The notes under the pieces were generated by a model, which was given only the letters and a program-made list of their open reading frames with translations, was not told the DNA's origin and ran no database searches. From contig JAJGOT010000239.1 of assembly GCA_022457155.1 (NCBI GenBank), positions 150,001 through 214,000 on the forward strand: DNA of 64,000 nt, given 5' to 3'. Position 1 is the first letter of the stretch, and each line of letters starts with the position of its first letter. Positions 13,001 to 24,945 of the stretch are shown here, one piece after another. The DNA comes from Cladopsammia gracilis. Lineage: Eukaryota; Cnidaria; Anthozoa; Scleractinia; Dendrophylliidae. The position numbers were made by a program, and so were the translations under genes.

Positions 13001-13561
13001 CAAGAATTTGGGTAGTGTGTGGTTTTATATAGTAGGTGGAGTTTCGCTATTGGTGGAAGTTTGGTGACGTGAAAAACAAATGTAAATTAGTTGAATGAAA
13101 AACGTTCGTTGATTTCCGTGGGGGGTGACAAAGACGCATCTAAACCAGTCGCGCATCATTTCAATCTTACTAACCATTCTAAAGAACACATGACAATCTG
13201 CGGCCTTTCCCTACACCAAGATAACACAGAAAGCCGTAAAAACTTGGAACAAAAAATCATCTTTCAAATCGGCACTCTCAAACCCCACAGAATCAACGAA
13301 CGCTTTTCATTCAACTAATTTACATTTGTTTTTCACGTCACCAAATTTCCACCAATAGCGAAACTCCACCTACTATATAAAATCACACACTACCCACAAT
13401 CCCTTGATTCGCTCCGACGAAGGGCTAGCGCTCGAAACGTCAGCTTTCTCGAATCTTTTAATGGTGGCTAATTTACCTTATCGACTCAGTCGATAAAACC
13501 AAATTCTTGTGCTTCACCCCCCACCGACGCAGCAACACAGTTTCTCTAGAAACTAACCCCA
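13001..13561 (+). mobile_element. truncated Penelope-like retroelement with inverted arms
   Basis: The insertion is 561 bp, flanked by a perfect 13-bp duplication, TTCATACTAACTA, at 12988-13000 and 13562-13574. Copy A carries one intact site at the matching place. The frame 13091-13318 ends HFNLTNHS...LEQKIIFQIGTL...NERFSFN, the C-terminal end of the Penelope GIY-YIG polyprotein. Inverted arms (13010-13108 against about 13300-13395) flank this frame, and a hammerhead-like core (13414-13437) follows. This is a severely 5'-truncated copy with an inverted duplication of its 3' end, a form often seen in Penelope-like elements. Confidence 0.82.
13414..13450 (+). ncRNA. degenerate hammerhead-like ribozyme core in Penelope 3' region
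   Basis: The order is CCGACGA, a short stem (GGGC, loop TAGC, GCTC), then GAAAC and GTC. This matches the CUGANGA-stem II-GAAA layout of hammerhead ribozymes except that U4 is C. Hammerhead motifs are known in Penelope-like elements. The mismatch makes self-cleavage doubtful. Confidence 0.4.
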
Positions 13562-16204
13562 TTCATACTAACTATATAGAGTTTGAGGGGGCAGCAAAAA
13601 AAAAAAAAAAATGCGCTGACCCTTAAGAGTAAATAGAGGTTATTCAGCGTGAAGTTGTGTAATACAGCTGAGTATTTACTGACGAGTAAAAATGCCCAGC
13701 CGTATTGCACAACTTTTCATTGAATAATAATAATTATTGTTTATTATACCGATTACGACAGAAATCTCCTCCTAAAACTACGTTTTTGAAGCTGTTTTTG
13801 CTAGTGCACGGTCAGAAGAATGTCATATTTGCACTCATTTTGATGCATATTTGCACTCTAGAATGCTGTCAATGCTGTCATTGTTTTGGTGCATATTTGC
13901 AATGTCAAATGCTACATGTAGTTGCATAATAACACCATTTACATTGATTTATAATACAGCAGTATTTGAAAAAATATATATTTATTTAAATGTAAATGAT
14001 AATACATTAAAAAGACTTTCCGATACACATAAAAGGTTATTGATTTGACAAAATGTACTGGTCATTATTATAAAAACTATTGTCACTTTCCATATCTTCC
14101 CCATATCAACCAGTGTACATTCACTTGGAAGATGACAAAGCTTTTGAAAAAAGTAAGAACGTTGTCATGATGCTTAAATTCTCTATTCTGTATGATCTGG
14201 GGATGATCAAACAGTACATGTACATGTATATAACCAATTCACTAAGAAGAATGTCCTATCCATCAAGTGATCTAAATCACTTTGACAGCTCTTCAAATTT
14301 TTTGTTTATAATTACTTTAATTTACTATTTTGTTTTCATGTTTTTAAGAAAGAAAGGAATCCAGTTTGCCAATGTTTCAATGTACACTGTACATGTACCT
14401 CAATACAACCTTAAATTTTTGCAATGATCGCTGGGTGGCCATTTTCCCAGCATCCAAAAATGGCCACAAACAGAACTTCAGAAAGCAATGTACCCTGGTT
14501 GAGAATGACCCTTTAATGATATAAAGGGAAGGTCAAATAATTACATTACAACGCTTTTTACAAACAGACAGTATCAATATTAATTGAAAATATTTTAGTC
14601 ATTGTAAAAAGTTCCATTTACTGTTTCAGTCGTTGTAGAAAATCCACCTTATGCGTATACTGAATATACTAAGGGATGCCTCTTCAGCAGTCTGATGAAA
14701 TAGAAAACTTAATTTAAGCATGTTCGCACTTATTGTTTATGTGCATCCTAACTGCACATACAGTTTATATCACAATGCCATGATACATCATGCAACTCAG
14801 CCCGCGCACAGAGGAAGAAAACTAACCACATGAACAGCTGTGAGCCATTGCATTCACTTTGCTAAATAAAAGTTGGTGTCACCTCCATTTTTTTGCATTC
14901 ATTTTTAAGTCATTTATTTATCCGGGGACATCTGATTAGCATAAATACACTGTGACTAGTTTAAACACTACCCTGGCCCTGACATGAGTTACTTATTACC
15001 AAGCTATAGCAAAAGCATTTAACGGGAGGACAGAGGGAATCCCCTAATGCACAGTCCAATGAAAGGGCTCTAAGAGCCATGCATCTCCTGAATACGAAAC
15101 AATGTAAGTATAATTTTAGTTGTTCTTGACGTTTGGTAATTTAGCAATGTCACTGTGGTAATTAACACATCTTAGGATGACAGAAATATCCATTGTGTGA
15201 ACAACAAAACTGGATGAGCCGAGTAAGCAAGCAATGACAGCAATACAGTGACATTTCCCCTAAATGCTACAAATCCATTATTTTGAAATTCACAGATCAG
15301 TTATACATGTAATTTTCCATCACACTAAGTTTGAAGTCCAAGAATTGAAGAGCAAACAGATTTTATAATATTTTAAACATTTTTGCATGACATAAATATG
15401 CACCAAATCATATGAACTCACAAGTAACATAATTATGTTATATAACATCCGCTCACATGTACACTCTGCTATAAAATTATTTACTGGGTAACTCACGTGC
15501 AGCATGTGTTATACTCAAAGTCAATAACAACAACAATAATAACAGCAATTATCTTTTAACACATAATACACTGGCCAGTGGAAGTGAAAAGTTTACGACT
15601 GAGGGACATCTGTACCCATATATTAAATCTCGTATATTAAAGCTGAATCCGGTACGTGTATGTTGAGCATTTCATGAACCCCACAATGGGAGCCATATTA
15701 TTCAGCAAGACAAAAACATAACTATAACAAAAATTTAGACAACATTGTAAGTTAAGCTTGGTTTTGTTTAATTTATATAAGTTACATAATTGCCTAAACC
15801 ATCTTGAAATACACTGTGTATGAAGTCAGCAATCATTGTCACCATTTTTATTTTACCTTGAGTCAATATTAATTTTTTGGCCCATTCTCCAAAAGGGTTC
15901 ATGATGTTAGAACTATTGCATCTGCTAAGAGGTGCTGTTCAGTTATTGATAAACATTGTGTCCACTGACCAGGGTTCACCAGGGTAGTCCAAATTGGACT
16001 GGGGATCAGCTTTTTCAGGTCACAAGTCCAAAATGACAAAAAAAAGCAGACTTGACATATACATGTACCTTTAATATCCAATTTGATTTGTCCTTGAAGT
16101 CTTCTTTGGACATGTCTTAAGAGACAAATTTAGGAATAAAACTCATTATTAGGAAATAATTGTCTGGAGTTTAAATAGTGCATCAAATTCAATTACAATG
16201 TATA

Positions 16205-16630
16205 CAGTCAAACCTCCAGTAAGCGGACACCCTCGGGATCAAGGGAAAGTGTCCGCTTACAGGAAGTGTCCCCTTAAGGGAGGTGTCCGGTTACTGGAGG
16301 TGTCCACTTACAGGAGGTTGAAAACAAAAATAGTACACTAGAGGGCTTATCATGCACCAGTACATGTCTTTTGAAGCTTTTAAGACCACCTGTAATTGTG
16401 TTATCCATCACAGGGAAAAAAAAAACATTAAAAGACTTGTGGTGGCTAAATAAATGTACATAATCTGTAAAGCTCTCACATTGCTGTCACATGAACTGAT
16501 GTAAGCTATTTAAAAACAGTAACATACTCAATCCCCCATGTTGCGGGGGTGAACAGAACAGAAAAAGTATATATTTTATGTGTAGTGCACGCAGTTATTT
16601 TCTAAAACACAATGTCCTGAGGTATGAAAA
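16205..16630. mobile_element. left half of the Tigger-like element in copy B
   Basis: This is the same CAGTCAAACCTCC terminus and GTGTCCGCTTAC subterminal repeats as at 7397 in copy A. Homology stops at 16630, where unrelated sequence starts (GCCTGCGAACAGGCTCC). The right terminus found in copy A is missing. Confidence 0.75.
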
Positions 16631-17797
16631 ATAGCCTGCGAACAGGCTCCTGGCTCGGAAGGGCGCTAATAATTTTCCGGCGCGAAGCGCCGGCAATGAA
16701 GGGGGGCCTGCACACGAGTTTCAGAATATCGAATGTCTGCGTCCAAATTTTGGATGCAAACCTGGAAGTGCTGATTGGTGGATTTTAATTATTCATGACG
16801 TAATCGTAGTTTTTCATTTCCGGTAGAGAAATTATTGGAGAGATTAGAGAAATTAGAAATTATTGGAGAAATTACCCTTTTCTTTCTGTTCAGAATTATT
16901 TTTGTCCGGTACAGAGTAACGTTCTGTATTCGAGCAACTGAAATATTTCTCAGAATCCCAGACATTCTGACGAATGCGTGCAGACATTCTGGCGAACTCG
17001 CGTGTAAACAACTCGTCAATGAAAATTTCGTCATTCAATGTGTAAGTTTTACATGTCTTGAATAAGTTGAATCGCTGTTTAATAAGCTTCTTGGTAGTTT
17101 GCCTGGGGAGGCAGCGGATTTTTGTTTTCTCTTCACGAGGAGCTGTACCCATGAGCGGCAAAGCCATAGGCGATCCTGGGTAAGCGATCAAGTGACTCGA
17201 AATTGGCTGGCTTCTAATTGGTTGTCTATTTTGTCGCTCGGTTAAAAATAGTTTTGGCGATTTCTTCTGAATTATTGTCGTCTTTCTGATCAGAATTATT
17301 TTTATCTGACTCATTCGGTCAGTTCTGAATTCTACGGTGGGTTCGCGATCAGCAGTGGAGTCCCAGAAATGCGGGAATTATCTCCCTGACAGCTGAATGA
17401 CCGTTCATGAATTATTTTTCATTGCCAGCAGCTTACGAATTATTTTCGCAGACGATTTCAGTCGTTTTACAGCTCCTGAAGGATATTCTTCTTTTAAACT
17501 ACGAGCCTGTGACCCAGACTGCTGAAATTGCGTGTGTAAACAAACACAGCGAAGCGAAGCGACGAGAACTATAAGTAACTCGGAGATGGTTTTCGGCTAA
17601 CTGTAACAAAACAACGTACTATTATTTATAATGATTTTATCCGCTTCAAGGTATTAAATTGCAGAGGCTGAAAGTATGGTAATTTTGGGAGTTTCTCCGT
17701 GAGACATGGTGCTCGCGAGCGACCGAGCGCCTAGATTTAACGTGCATCATTTGTTTACCTTGATTTTAAATTTTGACTTCCGGGGCGCGCTGATTGG
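16631..17797. other. inserted block, left part: GC-rich start, no assigned gene
   Basis: The block starts with a small hairpin (GCCTGCGAACAGGC) and a second one, CCGGCGCGAAGCGCCGG. The minus-strand frame 16853-17314 (about 150 residues) is open but I recognise no domain; it may be transposon-derived because it lies beside the THAP transposase remnant. Overlapping plus-strand frames look like shadows. I cannot locate the outer ends of the element that brought this block in. Confidence 0.4.
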
Positions 17798-18652
17798 TTA
17801 AAATTTGACAGTTGACGAGCTAAGCAATCTGCGGGTTTTAGCTTGTGGGCGGCAGCCGTGATTTTGAAGGAGGCGTGCAGGCTTCCCTTCTTCCGGTCTT
17901 GGTTTGATAAAATTATAGAGATCAACAAAAGTCTGGTAATCAGGTAGTCCGGTGTGAAAATATCTCATGTCCGAGTCTGAAGCCATAAATCGGCGAACTC
18001 CAAACCTCTCAATTTCTCGACGCTCCTCTAACTTTCTTATCCGCTCCAACAACCTACCGATCTCTTGCTGACATTCACATTTCTTTTTATCAACTTCTTC
18101 TGTGACAGTAGGCATTTGTAGGTCAAGATATTCGGGGGCTATTTGTGTTTTCTCGCTCGCCTCGATCGGACTTTCGCTATTAGAGTTGGACTGTACGACT
18201 TCCAGTACATTCACCGTGTCATTGCTCTGGTGTTCCTTTTCCTCTGAATTTTTTTCTGCCAGGAGGTGCGAGATATCAACTGGCCACACAATTTCACCAG
18301 TTTTTAGGTCCCGTCTAGGAAAAATGGGTGGGACGTTGTTGGATCCGTACAAATGTCTGCCGTGAAAATGCGCGCTACACACATGATCGCTCGCCGCCCA
18401 CTTGTAACATCTCGTCCTTAAACTCAAAGCTGATATCCACTTTCGCTTTATTTTCTCGTCCTTCGGGAAACAGTGAAACTTAAGGGTCTTGTGAACCCAG
18501 CTTTTGTGGGGACAACCGGCCCCAACGACGCACTTAAAAGGCATTGTTTTCGTGTGAAAACAAGTTACATTTTCGTGACGCTTCTGGTCACAACAAAAGT
18601 ATTGTTTACATTGATTTGGTCGATTTACCCAGAAATCCGGGCGCGGCGTCAT
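17798..18652 (-). pseudogene. truncated THAP-domain DNA transposase
   Basis: The 284-residue frame starts at ATG 18652; an internal ATG at residue 37 (18544) sits at the usual THAP position, immediately before the first zinc ligand. THAP zinc ligands are visible as C41, C47, C92 and H95, with conserved W72 and the motif NVPPIFP at 106-112. A charged stretch (about 185-220) could be a coiled coil, followed by FHTGLPDYQTFVDLYNFIKP. This last segment resembles the start of DDE transposases in IS4EU/ISL2EU-type elements that carry an N-terminal THAP. The catalytic DDE region is missing: after residue about 255 the frame runs into low-similarity sequence and stops. Present only in copy B, inside its 2.7-kb insertion. 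A domesticated THAP gene is possible but less likely given the truncation. Confidence 0.8.
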
Positions 18653-18849
18653 CTTTTTGCTTACGGAGGATTGTAAAATATTTTTTCGCTTCTAACCTAG
18701 CAGAGGTAAACGTCTTTTAAATGGCTTCTTTTTCCTGTGGACCTCTCAGGAAAACGCGTTGTTGTTTTGTAACTTTAATATCATTCACTAAATTATTTTC
18801 AGTTACCATTTTGTTTTGCCGTGTAAATATTTTGAATGAATAATTAAAC

Positions 18850-18995
18850 AATTATTGAACTTGGCTTTCGTATGATATGAAAATATACAGATCTCGGAGG
18901 GTGTTATCCACCGGGCTCAAGCCTTCGGCTTTGGTGGATAACCCCTTCGATCTGCATAACTCTTCATATCATACTCAACCTCATGCAATAATTGC
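18850..18995. repeat. foldback repeat
   Basis: GTATGATATGAAAA...CAGATC on the left pairs with GATCTG...TCATATCATAC on the right. An inner pair, GTTATCCACC and GGTGGATAAC, sits around a GCCTTCGGC hairpin. The arms are about 50-60 bp and non-coding. It looks like a small MITE inside the copy B insertion. Confidence 0.6.
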
Positions 18996-19242
18996 TGAGT
19001 AATTATACAGCGTCGAGTTCAAGGCAGCTCAAGCAAAATCGTTGGATTTCTGGCTTATTTATAGTAATTAAAGGTTGATATCAGTAATATAACATAACAA
19101 TCTATGATATTTCAATTTAGTGATGGTGAATTTTCAGACCCGATAGCAACATCACTGAAGATGTGGAAAAAAATGAATGGTTTTATCGTTATAATAGCAT
19201 TCTCCGTCACTTTAGAGAAATTGAATAGAAATCCACAAGCAT

Positions 19243-19265
19243 GCCCCCCCCCCCCCCCCCCCCCC
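19243..19265. repeat. poly-C tract in copy B insertion
   Basis: About 22 C, followed by an A-rich run, near the right edge of the copy B-specific block (which ends at about 19336). The block 18996-19336 shows nothing else. Confidence 0.9.
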
Positions 19266-22200
19266 ACCCACAAAAAAAAATTTCCTTTACGCAGTCTTCT
19301 TTAGCCCCCCCACTCGAAAACTTGCTGCGCGGTCCCTGTATTGTCAGGCAGTAATGTGACAACAATTCAAAACTTCAACTACCTCTGTCCTCCAGGCAAC
19401 TCCCCTGGCATTTGTCAAAGACACATTTAACTGCCCTACCCTAGTACCGAATGTACTTTCCCATTGCATTGTGTCTCTTTAGAAATTTAATTATTTCTAC
19501 CAGCTGCTTGTAAAAATATTGTAGAAAGAACACATGCTGCAAGATTGGGCATTACTAAATATATAAATTCAGTACTCAAGACTAACGGTAGCCAACTAGC
19601 CAACTACATGTAGTAAAAATTCAGTTTTGGCTAGTGGATTTTTGCTTTCACTAGCCATTTGGGCTAGTAAGAATCGTAACTGAAGCACCAAACAGAACCA
19701 ATCTTAAAATTATTTCCGATGAATGGCAAAAGCAAATTGAGAACAAAAACTGAAATGTAGGCCGTAAACAGATATCTCAACGTTGAAATCACAAGTATGA
19801 TTTAGCCTCAAATTGCAACTCCTTCAGTTGCTGCATAACTGTGATTTTTGGGTTCAATGTTAGGAGAACGCATCCTAATCTTGGAGATATTTTTGTTATT
19901 CATTTTTTTTCATCGTTCGTGTACCATTTCGGCGCCATCTTGAATTATGTCATGTGCATTAATGTGCACCTTTATCGCACACTTCAGTCAAAGACTGGTA
20001 CCTGCTTGTGGCTGCAATGTCACAAAAGGTTCGCTTTTTGTAGGTCTATGTAGCGCATATAAAAGCAACTTTACCCTTTTCAACGGCTGGAAAAATAGTT
20101 GAGAATTGACTGTTTTTATCATATGGTAAGTGAAATGAAGTCTGGCAGAAGTTTGACAACAAAATTGATAACGAACATTTCAGGGAGACGAAATTGTTTT
20201 TAAATATGAATGCCGTCGATCTATAAATAGCATCGACGGTCCTTGTTTGCTTTATCACTGCTAGGATCTCACGACTATGTAAGTTTATGTGTTATTTCAC
20301 TAAATAAAATTTGATTTGTTTAATATGATTTTGTCCAGATTTATCGAAGATCGAGCGAGTAAGCTTATGTTTGAATCACATCATCTGTGCTGCTGCTTGC
20401 ATGTCCTGTATGTCAAATATTCAATGTTATTCGCTTATGACTTTTTAGTCGAATTTTCCAATCGGCATATATATTTGCATATAGCTGAGTTAATGCGAAC
20501 TGGAATAGGTCTCTATAAAAAAGTAACAAAGCTGTCACGCTGTTTCTTCCGAATCACAACAATAACACTAAAGCAAAATGTTTGTGAGTTGATTGCACTC
20601 TCAAGTGGCAGCTAAATGTAAACAAAAACATTTAGCAGGGCAAAAATCGACATCAATACTACTTCTTTCAGCTGTTAACAAACGAACGCACTCTTTTAAT
20701 CCATGATTACTACTGGTTTTATTTTATTTTTTTACTTTTGTCACACAAGAGAGAATGAACAAAGGTGATGATCACATTCTCTCAGATGATATTAATTCAT
20801 TCATTGTACACATTATCATAAGAGTGAAAATGTTTGGCACAAACTTCCTATCACATATGCTTACATCTGGCTGTAAACTGTACAGAAAACTAGTGAGCAT
20901 AATGCTCAATTTGTCGACACTACTGCACTGGTGCTTGTAGCATTATATTACCACATTAGGAAAAGTACCATTAGAAAAATACAAGATGGAGCGAAACGAC
21001 TGCATGAAACATTGTGAAATATGGCATGCAGTGAATTATTATCGACGCTACTGGTGCTATCATTATATTACCATTAGGAAAAGTTACAGCACAACACAAG
21101 ATGTAGCGAAAAGACTGCATGAAATATGGCATGCAGTGAATTAACGTGCAGCGAAACCACTTTGTAACACCGGTAAACGAATAAACATGTTGGCGGCAAG
21201 CTTATTAGCTTACTACTATCTATGGATTAACTTCGGAAATTGCCACTAAATTATGAAGCGACTATAAACCGCTCGTTAATCTTAAATATTAACCGTTTTA
21301 AATTCTTTAATTAACATAAGCTCAAGCTTAAAGACGTCCTTAAACTTACCGAGCTGATAATTTAGTCCACCGCTCTACGTCCGCTTAAGTTTGATGGTCC
21401 GGATCCTCGCCGCTTGCTCGCTCTGTTTGTAAACAAATATAAGCTCAGCTAATTACGTCTAAAATTACGCTTAATTATTGTAAATCAGTTCAAATTGTAA
21501 ATCAGTTCTGCACACGTACTACACAGTTTTAAATACAAAATGTCAATCAGTCGCTAGAAGGCAAAAGGCACTCTTGGACTTAAGCTTAACGTTATAGTAC
21601 AAATCACTTAGCTTTTGTTGTTGGCTTTCTCCGGAACAGGAGTTGCGGACTACGGAGTTTCGAGGCCACAAACGTGACCTAATCTTCTTTCCGCTATTCC
21701 ATATGTTGACAACGAAAAGAGCAGTTTGGAAGACAATTTCGCAAACCACGTACGTTTCGCTAAACACGATTGTGTCGACGAAAAAAATGAAAAATTTTCT
21801 TAGCTGACGCCGGCTGACGTGGCTGACGTGACTGACGTGACCACGTTTACTAACTCGAACCAGTCTTCCCGCTGACCATGTCCTGCAAACCCGAGCGGGG
21901 GACTGGGGAGGGTGGGGAAGAAAAAATCTAACCCCTGATCGGTATCAAAGAAAAATGCTACAGAAAAACTGCCAACGCCATTGGTAAGAAGTAAGATAAA
22001 AACCACTTATGCAGATTTGTTTATAGTTTTAAACCGAAAAGTCGCTGAACAGGATCAGGAAAGGATGGATTTCCAAGGAGTAAAACTTTTTTCGTCACCT
22101 TCATTTTTACTCAGTTTTACTGGAGGAGTAATAATGGCCTTTTTTATACACAAAAATGGCATAAATTTTAACTGGGTGGAAAAACGGGGATTTATTTAAG

Positions 22201-22756
22201 TTAATAAAAACGGAACTGGAACCGGAACCGCGCCAAAAATCAGTCAACTTCCGTGAGTTCTGGTCACGTGATTAATGACGTCATACTAATGACGTTGATA
22301 AAAAACTTATTTATAGACTTATATCTACCAACATGCAAAATTTTTTAACTTTGCATTTCACGCTTTCAAAGATACATGCATACAAAGATACTAGTCCCCA
22401 GACCCCCCTATTTGCTCATGTGTATAGCCCCCTTAATTTTGAAAATCCAGAACCATACCCGGCATGACGAAATGATGCAAGTGAATGCCTTCCTTGCCAC
22501 GTTGGCTGTATTTGCATTCATCAAAGCATGTTCCTAAAAATCGTTGAAAGGCACTTGGGGGCATAGTCACGTGACTGATGACGTCATCGCACTCAGTCAA
22601 TTAAAATAGGTATTTTATGGTAGGTGCAAATAGCACGTGGTGTAGTATCCTCATTCACTCAAAATTGACAGAGTTATTTGGCATCGAAAATTTTTCTGGT
22701 GCAAAGGGTGCTGGGAAGGTTTTTATTATAATTATAATATATTATTTAATTATTAT

Positions 22757-23055
22757 ATCTCCTTTAACTTTATGCCACATTACAACATAGTAGCCGAGCC
22801 CATTCCTTGGGCCTAGGGCTAAAATGAGGTAGAAGTCTACTTGATGGAGAGTGCCTTTCTTAGGATGTGTGATGTTCCTAGTAGTGTAATCTTCCGTAGT
22901 TCAGTAATTTTGATGTTACCCGGGATTTGTTTGATGTATTTCTCCAAGCCCTTTTTAATTAGTCCCAGTGCTCCAATCACAACTGGGATCGTTGTGGCCT
23001 TCACCCCCCACATTCGTTCAATCTCGATTTCGTCGTCTTTATATTTTGAGAGCTG
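22757..23055 (-). pseudogene. LINE C-terminal coding end and 3' UTR (minus), part 1
   Basis: On the minus strand the frame reads LSKYKDDEIEIERMW, then TTIPVVIGALG and LLGTSHILRKAL. This is the C-terminal domain of a non-LTR retrotransposon family common in cnidarians. The 3' UTR continues to about 22757, where an AT-rich tail meets the end of the large duplication. Its upstream part (LIDMSIP...) is found at 23520-23740. The two halves are split by another LINE. Confidence 0.72.
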
Positions 23056-23519
23056 AGGTTTGAGGTTTATTATTATTGGTTTTTAACACTATTACATTAA
23101 TTAATTGATCTAAATTTAAATAAATAAAATTTAAATATCTACAAACCCGCTTATAGCATAGCTAATCTAGGCGGGTTGTACTAATTATAGTCATATTTAC
23201 CAAATATAAAGTGATTTAAAAAAAAACAGCTACTAAATAAATAAACATACACATAAATAATTAATCAAGCACAAAAGGTAATTAAGAGGTGTAAAGTAGA
23301 TAAACGGCTAAATGTAGGTTTGAAAGCTATAGTATATAATAATTACTTGTGTTTAAAATCAGTATTAGAGAATGGGCATCAACATAATAGTCCTCAATTT
23401 CGAGTACAGTTAGAAGCAGCTTATGAATTTTTCTTTTAAATGCTCTTTTCGTGAGCTTACGCCAATCGGGGTGTAGACAATTCCATAATTTCGTACCAAA
23501 AGCAGGAAACTTTAACTGA
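23056..23519 (-). pseudogene. CR1/L2-type LINE 3' end inserted in another LINE
   Basis: The minus-strand frame reads TPQLKFPAFGTKLWNCLHP and then FKRKIHKLLL, the typical last residues of CR1/L2 reverse-transcriptase ORFs (FxxxGxxLWNxLP...FKKxLK). About 330 bp of AT-rich 3' UTR follows down to about 23056. It splits the coding frame of the older LINE, so it is the younger of the pair. Confidence 0.72.
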
Positions 23520-23735
23520 GGTGTTCTTTTCAGTGGGTATGGACATATCAATGAGTACACATTTTTTATCCTGTTTGTCTTTTATAACAATGTCTGTCTG
23601 TTGGCCTTTATCTCACGATCTGTCTGTATTGGCATATCCCACAAGACTGTGATGTTGTTTTTTTCCGTTACTGTATCGGGTTCATGCTCATACCATTTCT
23701 CTTCTATGTTTATGTTTAGCTCTTTGCAGATGTTC

Positions 23736-23740
<5 letters not shown>
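23520..23740 (-). pseudogene. LINE C-terminal region (minus), part 2
   Basis: The minus strand reads DREIKANRQTDIVIKDKQ and then CVLIDMSIP...NTS, the segment that in this LINE family immediately precedes LSKYKD at 23050. This shows that 22757-23055 and 23520-23740 were one element before the insertion. It begins beside an (ATT)n array at 23738. Confidence 0.7.
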
Positions 23741-23778
<38 letters not shown>

Positions 23779-23959
23779 GAAATTTTTTTAGTAACACTTT
23801 TACGATATTTTATGGATTGTAATTATGAATATTTTTTAGGATTTTAGTAGGTTAATAATTGTAAACGTGAAATTATTTGAGAATTTTTTTTAATTAATTG
23901 TAAACGTAAGATTGTTTGAGAATTTTTTAATAAAGGTTTTATATTATTAAAAATTATTA

Positions 23960-24001
<42 letters not shown>

Positions 24002-24129
24002 CATGTGTTCTCTATATAATTATGTGTTCTCCATGGGGGCCGGGTCCAAACCATGGACCTAGGGCACCCATGAGGTGCTGTGTGGAGGCCACACTACTTA
24101 GCATTGCAGTGAAAGGGTCTTGCGCAGGA

Positions 24130-24172
<43 letters not shown>

Positions 24173-24194
24173 GTTATTATTATTATTATTATTA
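23738..24194. repeat. three (ATT)n arrays with LINE-tail-like spacers
   Basis: ATT runs lie at about 23738-23778, 23955-24001 and 24130-24194. The spacers include a short near-repeated AT-rich motif (TAATTGTAAACGT... GAGAATTTTTT, twice) and a GC-rich piece (CCATGGGGGCCGGGTCC, 24032-24048). Serial LINE 3' tails would explain the alternation, but I cannot assign each spacer. Confidence 0.75.
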
Positions 24195-24196
24195 AT

Positions 24197-24940
24197 ATAT
24201 AAAGTACAACTATTTAAAATAAAATAAAACCAGTAAATGGCTAATGAGTTCAACGATTGCCCGGCCTGTGTGTTGCAAGCATGCGAGATGGCATACTAAC
24301 AGTGTTTTGCACAAGGTATTTAGCCCTTGGACGTACACACAAACTTATACCCCTACCTTAGTTTTTGCGATGTTGCAATATTTCGGAAATATTTTACGTT
24401 TATTTTACGTCTGGGGGTCCGTGACGTCATCCAAAATCTTGGAGTTTACTAAAAATTCAAATTTATCGGAAAAATGCAGAAAGTGCAAATCTTTTTTTGC
24501 TAGAGTTGCATAATATCATATAATTAAACATTTTGATGCTTTTGGTAGCATTTTATATGTTTTTTTTTCACCGAAAAAAGGTGAAAACACGCTTTTTTAT
24601 TCAAAAATGACTTGATCTCATGCTACGTCATATCTCGTTACCATAGCAACAAGTTGTCGCCAAACTTTACCAAAATGGTCTCAAAGATAAACGTACATCT
24701 GCTGGAGACGGCATGTGCTAATTTTATATAGTCTTGAAAATATCGGCGGAAAAACCTTAAGGGGGGTGGCATCCACCCCCCTTAAGTATGAATCAGACAG
24801 TTAAGGGCTTTTCTGAGGTTTACTACAAAAACAGTAGCATAAAGATCTTTTCGATTTATTTATGATTAAGGACATTAAACAATGGAGAATTTACTAAACA
24901 TGTCTAATCAAACGTTTTTATGTTAACGTGAGTAGAGCCA
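24197..24940. repeat. dispersed repeat, copy 1
   Basis: The stretch AGTTCAACGATTGCCCGGCC through GGTATTTA (24248-24322) and a second stretch (24788-24910, CAGACAGTTAAGGGC...) recur in order at 35920-35996 and 36525-37145. The middle parts differ. There is a perfect hairpin, TTAAGGGGGGTGG with CCACCCCCCTTAA, at 24758-24786. Non-coding and of unknown class. Confidence 0.65.
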
Positions 24941-24945
24941 ATTCT

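Larger units (their letters stand above)
12796..22757. repeat. tandem segmental duplication, copy B (10 kb)
   Basis: This second copy of the 8.4-kb unit is in the same orientation and directly abuts copy A at an ATT-rich junction. It is longer because of two insertions: 13001-13561 (Penelope-like fragment with target duplication) and 16631-19336 (transposon block). The shared parts align to copy A as 12796-13000 with 4367-4570, 13562-16630 with about 4560-7806, and 19337-22757 with 8711-12790. The right end at 22757 meets the AT-rich 3' tail of a minus-strand LINE. As in copy A, no convincing gene was found. Confidence 0.92.
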
